Under the pieces are notes generated by a model that saw only the letters and a program-made list of their open reading frames with translations, searched no databases and was not told the DNA's origin. Position numbers and translations under genes: made by a program. A DNA stretch of 64,000 nt from Rheinheimera pacifica (GTDB taxonomy: Bacteria; Pseudomonadota; Gammaproteobacteria; Enterobacterales; Alteromonadaceae): the NCBI RefSeq assembly GCF_900108485.1, contig NZ_FNXF01000018.1, positions 29,315 to 93,314 on the forward strand, read 5' to 3'. Below are positions 57,562 through 64,000 of the stretch, in pieces (the stretch's first letter is position 1; each line of letters begins with the position of its first letter).

Positions 57562-58728
57562 TTATTTGCCATCAAGGCTACTCACTTTTGTAACAAAGTC
57601 GGTAATTGCGCAGCATTCAGCATCTGTCAGGAAGGGGTTCCAGATATCGGCCAAAAGAACATAACGGCTTTGATCACTTCGATTCCAAGCTTCGTGTAAA
57701 TAGTTGTCATCAAAAGCAAAGACTTTACCTGGCTGCCAGTGAAGCTCTTCAATATCAACAACATTTAAAGCACAATCAGCAGGGATCTGAAGCCCCATGT
57801 GTAACACTGAGCGACTGTTAGTAACTCCCCGGTGAGGTAGTAAATGAGCCCCAGGCCTTAAAACAGAGAAACATACTTCAGGACTATGATCCTGAATATG
57901 GACTAAAGGAAGGTGAGTTAATATTTCAGAAGTCTGGGGACATAATGTATGCGTATCATCATAGCGCTTACCATGCCGAAAAAAAAACTTTGCATCCCAA
58001 TCACCTCCTTTGGTCAAACCGTGTTTATCAGTATCCCGATAGTTCTCAATAGGGACATTCTGCAAAATGAGATTATCAAGTTCAGCTTTAATCTTATCAA
58101 ACTGAGACTCATAATAATCAATAAAATCAAGATCTTTTCTTTCAAATACCGGTTTTACGGGCAACCCGGGAATATAGAGAAAACCTGGCTTCTGTCGTGG
58201 ATCATCATATACAGCAGGGAGTTCTCCACTATAAATACGAATTCCTTTAGCCACACGCTCCATTTCATCTAAACCATAGGTTTGCTGTAATTCAGTGATC
58301 CAGCTTCCTACGATATCACGGCGATGTTTATCACAAAAATTCAATGCCTGAACAACATATCGATGAACCCACGGCGCGGTAGATTCTCTATCCAGCCAAA
58401 AACCGCCATTATTTGCAGCACGCAATGCCGTCACATAATGCTTAAACGTCTTCTCAAAATCATTTTTGCTATGATAGTAGCGTCCAAGCATTAAGTGTGT
58501 ATTGTAGGCACCCGGAACAGTGTTTACTACTTTCTCATAGATATCCTTAAAATCTGTAGCCTGCTCAATAAGCTCGTATAGACGGCCCAACATTAGCAAA
58601 TAACGTTCATCTGAAGGTTTTACAGTGAGTAAGCGCTCAATCACCATCAAAGATTCTGAGTAATCTTTTGTCGCAAGCAGCTCTTTTAACCGAGCTTCAC
58701 TCACCACAGATCTTTCTTTTTTTACCAT
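57562..58728 (-). CDS. TPR-aspartyl/asparaginyl beta-hydroxylase
   Basis: 388 residues from the ATG at 58728 (AAAGG upstream). N-terminal TPR-type helices (about 10-110), then an AspH-type double-stranded beta-helix. Iron ligands are His in AHLLPHRGVTNSR and His in NYLHEAWN, with HMGLQIP, WQPGKVFAFDD and SRYVLLADIWNP giving the 2-oxoglutarate site. It hydroxylates Asp/Asn of some peptide or protein, or a small substrate. It lies 27 bp downstream of the next oxygenase gene (58756), same strand. Confidence 0.85.
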   Translation of the reverse strand: MVKKERSVVSEARLKELLATKDYSESLMVIERLLTVKPSDERYLLMLGRLYELIEQATDFKDIYEKVVNTVPGAYNTHLMLGRYYHSKNDFEKTFKHYVTALRAANNGGFWLDRESTAPWVHRYVVQALNFCDKHRRDIVGSWITELQQTYGLDEMERVAKGIRIYSGELPAVYDDPRQKPGFLYIPGLPVKPVFERKDLDFIDYYESQFDKIKAELDNLILQNVPIENYRDTDKHGLTKGGDWDAKFFFRHGKRYDDTHTLCPQTSEILTHLPLVHIQDHSPEVCFSVLRPGAHLLPHRGVTNSRSVLHMGLQIPADCALNVVDIEELHWQPGKVFAFDDNYLHEAWNRSDQSRYVLLADIWNPFLTDAECCAITDFVTKVSSLDGK

Positions 58729-58755
58729 CAATAATACCTTTATAAATCATATTTT

Positions 58756-60177
58756 TTATTTTGATTTAGGGACGATATCCAGAGCAATACTTAGTCGGGG
58801 CTTATCTCCTTTGAAAACACTTGTGCCGTGCCACATATAAGATGGGAACAAAACCAAATGACCAACTTCGGGCTTCACCCAATGCTCAATACCCAATTCC
58901 GGTTGAGTTGGGAACATTGGTTGCCCTAACTTCAGCCATCCTGCCTTTTCCTTCTCATCCGCAATAACATCTGGTAATTCTAAGTAGCACGCGGATGAGA
59001 GCCACCCCTGAGGATGAATATGGTTTTCATGATACCCGCCTGGCGGTAACCAAACAGACCAGATACCAGAGCATTCCCAACCACCATTATTATATTTTGC
59101 TAACGAATGTTCGTCATTACCCAAAGCCTGTAAATACCGATTTATCGGCTCCTCAATAGCATCCTTAAAAGTCCTAACCAAAGGATTATTTAAACTAAGA
59201 AGGTTCGGCAACTGACTCCCCGCCCGCACAGATTGTCCAAATGGATGAGTTCTGAACGGATGTAAGCTTTTTAATTCTTCGGCCAAGTCAGCAAAAAAGG
59301 CCTCTCGTGTATCCCAACCAACTGGAATATCTACCGGTACCTTAGCCACAAACCGATCGTAATCACAAAGTTCCTGATACCGTTCAAGGTATGTATTATC
59401 ATCTGTCGTTTTATAAAGCAAACGCAAAGATGTAGCCTTACAAGCTAGTGCTTCTTGGTTTCTCGGTTGGATACGTTCTGCTTCGCAAGCATGTTCCAAA
59501 GCAGTTTCCCCATTCCCTGCTGACGCATACACATAACTAGCCGTAACTCTTACTGAGAACGTTGCAGGGGCAGTTTCAAGGGCTTGGTTAATGCTTTTTA
59601 GCGCAACATCCGTGTTCCCAATACGCATCGAGACATAACTTAGTGCCTGCAAAATTGGTAACACTGGCCATTTTTCTGCGGCATCCTGCAACAACTGCTG
59701 GCTTCGGTGTAAATCACCAGCATATTCAAAAATTTGTGCTTTTAACAAAATCAAAGCAGCAACTTCTCCCTGCCGTAGCACTGCATTAACAAATTCCAGA
59801 GACTTTTCTAAGTCATTTGTTTTCATCCAAAGTAACTGGGCATACTCGCGATGTGCATCATATGAGACCGGATCACGATGAATGGCTTTTTGATATGCTT
59901 GCGCTGCCTCATCATATAACTGTAGCCCCATTAAAGCTCTGGCGTATACCAACCAAGTTGCGGAAGCACCTTCCCCCTTGCGTAAAGCATTCAAAGAATG
60001 ATGATACGATTCAGAGAATCGATGTAAATCACCAAGAATTGCAGCTAAGTTATGCTCAGCGCTAATGCTGTTTGGAAACCTATAATATGCTTGCTGATAT
60101 AAATCTAAAGCCAAGCTATAGTTCCCAGCCAACTGAGCTTTTTTAGCTTCAAGGGTAAGAGCTTTTAATAGGTTCAT
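58756..60177 (-). CDS. TPR-2OG-Fe(II) oxygenase
   Basis: 473 residues. About seven TPR-like helical repeats (about 1-260) then a 2OG-Fe(II) oxygenase domain of the PF13759 kind: SGIWSVWLPPGGYHENHIHPQGWLSSACYLELP, with His/His of the iron site in HENHIHP, and FPSYMWHGTSVF and RLSIALDIVP supplying the last His and the Arg. No clear Shine-Dalgarno sequence. It probably forms an operon with the AspH-type gene and with the TonB receptor upstream, behind a partial terminator. Confidence 0.85.
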   Translation of the reverse strand: MNLLKALTLEAKKAQLAGNYSLALDLYQQAYYRFPNSISAEHNLAAILGDLHRFSESYHHSLNALRKGEGASATWLVYARALMGLQLYDEAAQAYQKAIHRDPVSYDAHREYAQLLWMKTNDLEKSLEFVNAVLRQGEVAALILLKAQIFEYAGDLHRSQQLLQDAAEKWPVLPILQALSYVSMRIGNTDVALKSINQALETAPATFSVRVTASYVYASAGNGETALEHACEAERIQPRNQEALACKATSLRLLYKTTDDNTYLERYQELCDYDRFVAKVPVDIPVGWDTREAFFADLAEELKSLHPFRTHPFGQSVRAGSQLPNLLSLNNPLVRTFKDAIEEPINRYLQALGNDEHSLAKYNNGGWECSGIWSVWLPPGGYHENHIHPQGWLSSACYLELPDVIADEKEKAGWLKLGQPMFPTQPELGIEHWVKPEVGHLVLFPSYMWHGTSVFKGDKPRLSIALDIVPKSK

Positions 60178-60262
60178 ATAAAATCGATAATTACTCTACT
60201 TAAAGATTAAGTACTGTATAAAACTAAGAAGCAATATTATTGCTGCAATAAACTAAGACTTT

Positions 60263-60299
60263 AAAAAAAAAGCCAGTCAAGGAATGCTTAACTGGCTTT
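60263..60299 (-). terminator. terminator after the second TonB receptor
   Basis: Minus strand AAAGCCAGT/ACTGGCTTT stem followed by a T-run, 24 bp past the receptor stop. Confidence 0.88.
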
Positions 60300-60322
60300 A
60301 TCTATTCACAATGTTCTAAATA

Positions 60323-63118
60323 TTAAAAACGATATGCTAACCGAGCATATAGATACTGACCAGCAGTATCATAAGAGCTGTTCAGAGTATTCATATCATT
60401 ACCGTTTGTGACATACGGTGGTTGCTTATCAAACAGATTACGTACACCCGCTGTTAATGACAGGTTATTCGGGAAGGTATAGCTACCTTGGAGATCGTGG
60501 TAAATATACGAACCAACGCTGCTAGACAAAGCCGTTGCTCTGAAGTTAATGTCGTCAACACCCGATTGATAACGAGCAACCCATAATACATTCCAGTTAT
60601 CTACACTATAAGATAAACCTAAATTAGAACGTAGTTTAGAGAATGCAGCAGGTCTGCCACCAAAGTTTGGATCAGCACCAAATTTACCCGCCATTTCAAG
60701 TACCGCCACACCAGACAGAGACTGATAATCATAGCTTCTTAGATAGGTACCATCCAGACGTGCATTAAACCGACCACCTAATAAGTCTGTATGCCAGTTT
60801 ACGTCAAAGTCAATACCCGACGTTTCAAACGTAGCAATATTCTGAGTTGTCGCGATAATACCTGAAACAATAGGATTCGCTGCCAAGGCTCGGTAATCTG
60901 AACCCGGAAGAGCTGGGCGATTAACGATTGGGTGAGTTGGTCCCTTAATGGAATCACATGCTGGAGCAGAGAAATTCTCACTTCCATAACATTGTGCAAT
61001 GAGCGCTGTTACGCTTGGAGCACCAAGACCATTGGTAATCTCAATATTATAGTAATCTATCGCTATGCTTAGATTCTGAACGAAGTTTGGTGAATAAACA
61101 AAACCTACAGTGTAACTTTCAGATTCTTCAGGCCCCAAGTCCGGATTACCACCCACAATAGATGCAGATTGTAAATTAGTAAGTTGAATATTAGGTGATA
61201 AACCTTCCGATGCACAGTTATCTTTTACAATTTGACTTGCTGTACTCGTGCCCCACTGATGACATGGGTCAACGTAACTAATATTGGATTCTGATTGAGG
61301 TCCATACAAGTTAGTAATGCTTGGAGCTCGGAAACCATCAGAGAAGGTAGCACGAAGCAATAATCCCTGAACCGGAACATATTCTACACCAAACTTAGCG
61401 GTTGTATGCGAGCTTAAGAAGTCATAATCTGACATACGTACTGCCGCAGAAACATCCAGACGGTCAGCACCTGTTACACCAGCTAATAACGGGACATTTA
61501 CCTCAGCAAACATTTCATCAACTGAGTAACTTCCTTCAGTAGGACTGGCAGTTACACTATAAATTTCACCGACAACAGCACCGCCATCTGGCGTAACCAC
61601 TAAGCTTGTATCACGCCTTTCATAACCTACCGCCCAACCAATTGAACCTGCATCAAAACTAAAATCACCAGTATCACCAGTCAGGTTGGCCATCAACTGT
61701 TTATTTACACCCACAGTCAAAGGCGAATTAGGAACAGAAGCATAGGCAAGTTGCTCAGGAGTCAGAGAGTTAGCTTCTAATGGGTTCCAGATCCCAACTG
61801 CGGCACATTTAGGATCAGCATTACATGCTGCTGGACTCAACATTTTGTTATAACGACCTGGGTTAGCACGGCCAATATCTAAACTGGCGTCTGTATAACG
61901 CGCATAGTTGTAAGATACATCCCACGCCCAGCCATTATCAAAACTGCCTTCCAAACCAGTAACCATACGATAAGCATAGTAATCCTGGCGGAAACTACGT
62001 CCACCAGTCTCTTCAAGGCGACGGCTAACCGAAATATCTTCTCCAATTGGGTTATTCGGGTGATCCGCAGTCATACGAGCCCCCCAAAATGTCCCATCAG
62101 CTGCCATTAACTGATCTGACTGGCGGTTAGTGAATCCCGCCTCCAAAAATGCTGAAACATCTTTAGTCAGTTCATAATTGGCCGTAGCATTGGCTGAGAA
62201 TACTTTTTGCGGCGTTACCAAGTAACTAGCAGGGGCAAAGTTATAAGAATCAATTGTCTGATCATAGCGGCGAACAGCACCGTTTTGCGGATCAACTACC
62301 CAAGCACCCTGACCAAAATATGGTGAGGTCGGATCATCATTGCTACCAAAATATGGTGAATTTCGATCATACGGTGTCCAAGTACCAAAAGAGTTTGCAC
62401 CTGAACCCGCCATTACACGTTCGCCATTGCGTTCTCCCCAAGGAATGGCAGAAAATTCCCTATCTCCTTGCCAAATTGGCTTGCGATCGCTGTACTCAAG
62501 TGACAACACTGCATTACCACGGTTGCTTGAACTACCTAAGGTCACAGACAAACTGCGGCCTTCACCATCACTTTCGCCGGTAACGTCGTACTGAGCAACA
62601 ACCTCAGCACCTTCAAAGTTACGTTTGGTGATAAAGTTAATAACACCAGCGATAGCATCAGAACCATAGATTGTTGAAGCACCATCACGCAGAACTTCAA
62701 CTCGCTCAATAAAGCCCATAGGAATAGTGTTTAAATCACCAGTGGCAGTACGACGACCATTAATTAAGATCAAAGTACGCACAGAACCTAAACCACGCAT
62801 TGAAGCAGCAGCTGCACCGCCGGATCCGTTGTTTGTTTGGCGGCCATTCATGCCACCATTCATCGAAGGAATGCTCTGAATAAAGCCTTCGATAGTAACA
62901 TGACCAGAGGCGGCCAAATCTTCAGCACTAAATACTGTGATAGGGCTAGCAGACTCAATATCAGCTCGTTGAATACGAGAGCCTGTCACCTGAATTTTCT
63001 CTATCTTAGCACCTTCTTCTTCCTGCGCGCTCACTGACGCAGTAAAAGCAGTCGCTGAAGCTGCACCAAATGCAATCGCTAAGCGCACGGCTTTGCTTAA
63101 TTTATTATTCGTATACAT
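60323..63118 (-). CDS. TonB-dependent receptor
   Basis: 931 residues. Signal peptide MYTNNKLSKAVRLAIAFGAASA.., a TonB-box-like IEKIQVTGSRI, plug with SPITVFSAEDLAASG, STIYGSDAIAGVINFITKRNF, and barrel ending LFDKQPPYVTN..YLYARLAYRF. GGGAG before the ATG. The substrate is unknown; such receptors (the TIGR01782/oar-like group with paired Cys in outer loops) often import peptides or glycans. Not obviously iron-related; no Fur box was identified. Confidence 0.93.
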   Translation of the reverse strand: MYTNNKLSKAVRLAIAFGAASATAFTASVSAQEEEGAKIEKIQVTGSRIQRADIESASPITVFSAEDLAASGHVTIEGFIQSIPSMNGGMNGRQTNNGSGGAAAASMRGLGSVRTLILINGRRTATGDLNTIPMGFIERVEVLRDGASTIYGSDAIAGVINFITKRNFEGAEVVAQYDVTGESDGEGRSLSVTLGSSSNRGNAVLSLEYSDRKPIWQGDREFSAIPWGERNGERVMAGSGANSFGTWTPYDRNSPYFGSNDDPTSPYFGQGAWVVDPQNGAVRRYDQTIDSYNFAPASYLVTPQKVFSANATANYELTKDVSAFLEAGFTNRQSDQLMAADGTFWGARMTADHPNNPIGEDISVSRRLEETGGRSFRQDYYAYRMVTGLEGSFDNGWAWDVSYNYARYTDASLDIGRANPGRYNKMLSPAACNADPKCAAVGIWNPLEANSLTPEQLAYASVPNSPLTVGVNKQLMANLTGDTGDFSFDAGSIGWAVGYERRDTSLVVTPDGGAVVGEIYSVTASPTEGSYSVDEMFAEVNVPLLAGVTGADRLDVSAAVRMSDYDFLSSHTTAKFGVEYVPVQGLLLRATFSDGFRAPSITNLYGPQSESNISYVDPCHQWGTSTASQIVKDNCASEGLSPNIQLTNLQSASIVGGNPDLGPEESESYTVGFVYSPNFVQNLSIAIDYYNIEITNGLGAPSVTALIAQCYGSENFSAPACDSIKGPTHPIVNRPALPGSDYRALAANPIVSGIIATTQNIATFETSGIDFDVNWHTDLLGGRFNARLDGTYLRSYDYQSLSGVAVLEMAGKFGADPNFGGRPAAFSKLRSNLGLSYSVDNWNVLWVARYQSGVDDINFRATALSSSVGSYIYHDLQGSYTFPNNLSLTAGVRNLFDKQPPYVTNGNDMNTLNSSYDTAGQYLYARLAYRF

Positions 63119-63404
63119 GTATTTCTCCCTGGACCACTATCTAGTGATTCTATTTTTTTAACAGTTACCAACCTTTTACGGCGTTTGGCACTCCGTTTAT
63201 CTCGGATAACCTCCGATTTGTCGCCCACCGATAATAAACGTAATTTTTCCGCAGGGTCAACAGGTTTTTAGGAACTTTACTTAAGCACTGTTGTCATGTG
63301 AGGCTTGAACGTATAAAAAAGGTTGCAAATAAGAAAGCAAATTAAATTTAGAGTAAAAAGCCACCTCCATAGGAGGCGGCTTTGCGTTGGTCCTCTATAG
63401 GGGC
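63119..63404. other. intergenic with hairpin at transposase-remnant end
   Basis: The region holds the promoter area of the TonB receptor. At 63355-63383 a strong hairpin (AAAGCCACCTCC with GGAGGCGGCTTT, one mismatch) lies just past the end of the transposase remnant, where IS200-type elements have an end hairpin or terminator. Confidence 0.5.
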
Positions 63405-63644
63405 TTAATAATTTTCAACATCCATCCTTAATTGACGTTCCTCATCTTCTCTCACCACTTTGTCCTGATGCCTCCGTAGTGACGGATGATTTCTTCATTT
63501 TTTCATTGAACAATACACATAAATTGCACGGTAAAGCACCTTGCCAAGGTCACCCGTTAAGAGCTTGTCTCTGTACTTCGGCGTCCAAACGATGTGATAC
63601 TGGCATCGATAGAAGACGTGTGATGCGGATTCATATCTACTCAC
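63405..63644 (-). pseudogene. IS200-type transposase remnant, internal deletion
   Basis: From a GTG at 63644 the minus strand reads SRYESASHVFYRCQYHIVWT, then PKYRDKLLTGDLGKVLYRAI, the N-terminus of an HUH (Y1) TnpA, and stops at residue 49. Past the stop, shifted frames give EEIIRHY and RHQDKVVREDEERQLRMDV, the normal TnpA C-terminus. The middle, including the HUH His pair and catalytic Tyr, is gone. Non-functional. Confidence 0.75.
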
Positions 63645-63667
63645 GTTATTTACTTCCTCATTTGCGT

Positions 63668-63782
63668 ATTTCGGGATGATCCGGCCAGCGATTTCGGCAT
63701 GAGTCGGCCACCCATTTCGGTATCATCCGGCCACTGATTTCGGCCTTATCCGGCCACCTGTTTCGGTATCGTCCGGCCAGTT
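63668..63782 (+). repeat. five 23-bp tandem repeats at the end of an IS21-type element
   Basis: Units start at 63668, 63691, 63714, 63737 and 63760, exactly 23 bp apart, each with TTTCGG and (A/G)TCCGGCCA or a one-base variant (AGTCGGCCA). Multiple internal repeats near the ends are the transposase-binding sites of IS21-family elements. They precede the istA start by about 60 bp. Confidence 0.8.
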
Positions 63783-63844
63783 TGTTCTTCCTTCGTTTTA
63801 CGGACTTTGGCATAACAGTTTTTTAACTGTTTGCCGGAGTAGTC

Positions 63845-64000
63845 ATGACACGTAAAAAGAAAATGGTAAGGACAGATATGCAAACTTATCTGGATATATT
63901 CCGTCTTAAATTTGAGGCCAGACTAAGCGACAGGCAAATCTCTCAGGCTTTAAATATTGGCCGGGCAACCATCAGTGATTTGGTTATCCGCTTTAACAAT
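63845..64000 (+). CDS. istA: IS21-type transposase IstA, N-terminal part
   Basis: First 52 codons; the gene runs off the right edge. Starts MTRKKKMVRTDMQTYLDIFR, then an HTH SDRQISQALNIGRATISDLV, the DNA-binding start of IstA. GGAG 8 bases upstream. istB should follow outside the window. Confidence 0.85.
   Translation, partial: MTRKKKMVRTDMQTYLDIFRLKFEARLSDRQISQALNIGRATISDLVIRFNN

Noticed and set aside
57405..57593. Plus-strand ORF near the IS4 remnant
   Set aside because: No ribosome-binding site or recognisable domain, and it lies in decayed transposon sequence.
63668..63782. Five regularly spaced repeats as a possible CRISPR array
   Set aside because: The period is 23 bp with only 3-4 variable bases between units, so there are no spacers; the position before istA explains them.

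Overview
The window reads as a chromosomal segment of a marine or aquatic gammaproteobacterium. Gene content (motY, fused mnmC, a TIGR03503-type protein, prkA-yeaH-spoVR, paired TonB receptors, PEP-CTERM and Hvf-type RiPP genes) and the protein sequences best fit the Rheinheimera/Arsukibacterium/Alishewanella neighbourhood of the Alteromonadales/Chromatiales. This placement is inference from recognised families, not from a search. Coordinates of starts were re-chosen where a Shine-Dalgarno sequence or family length argued for an internal start.

Layout. 1-8.8 kb: the 3' end of a YfcC-type transporter, an isoaspartyl dipeptidase (iadA) with an altered metal motif, the glutamate synthase operon gltBD, and an rraA-like gene carrying the aldolase motif D-X20-R-D. 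8.8-16 kb: accessory region. It has a small protein duplicated at 20 kb, an NTF2-like protein, then an AT-rich defence cassette read on the minus strand: a retron non-coding RNA (about 13156-12975), a retron reverse transcriptase, a PtuA-like ATPase and a PtuB-like HNH nuclease. The cassette is bracketed by a 25-bp inverted repeat with one mismatch. Next to it are two antitoxin-like HTH genes, an unknown gene, and duplicated gene debris. 16-20.8 kb: alpha/beta hydrolase, two membrane proteins, a GlxA-type AraC regulator facing a rhodanese gene, and a tRNA-Asp array of two intact genes and one decayed copy.

20.8-49.6 kb is mostly core genome: a TIGR03503-like protein, dnaQ/rnhA divergent pair, a peroxidase, an ATP-grasp ligase, fabB, mnmC, motY/rnt, grxD, sodB, the prkA-yeaH-spoVR stress operon, a two-gene c-di-GMP/CheC-type signalling unit, tpx, a small heat-shock protein, adk, a chemoreceptor, htpG, and the dnaX-ybaB-recR operon followed upstream by apt. 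dnaX contains a complete programmed -1 frameshift signal for the gamma subunit.

49.6-52 kb holds a compact RiPP operon: an EGKCG-repeat precursor (hvfA-like), an MNIO/DUF692 enzyme (hvfB-like), a DUF2063 partner (hvfC-like) and a 39-residue single-span membrane peptide in the last position. 52-63.1 kb is a second accessory block. It has two TonB-dependent receptors, a TPR-sulfotransferase, a TPR-aspartyl/asparaginyl hydroxylase and a TPR-2OG-Fe(II) oxygenase, interrupted by an IS4-type transposase remnant. 63.1-64 kb ends in mobile-element sequence: a deleted IS200-type transposase, five 23-bp tandem repeats, and the start of an IS21-type istA that runs off the window.

The strongest leads for follow-up are the inverted-repeat-bounded retron cassette, the Hvf-type RiPP operon with its extra membrane peptide, and the TonB receptor/oxygenase/sulfotransferase block.
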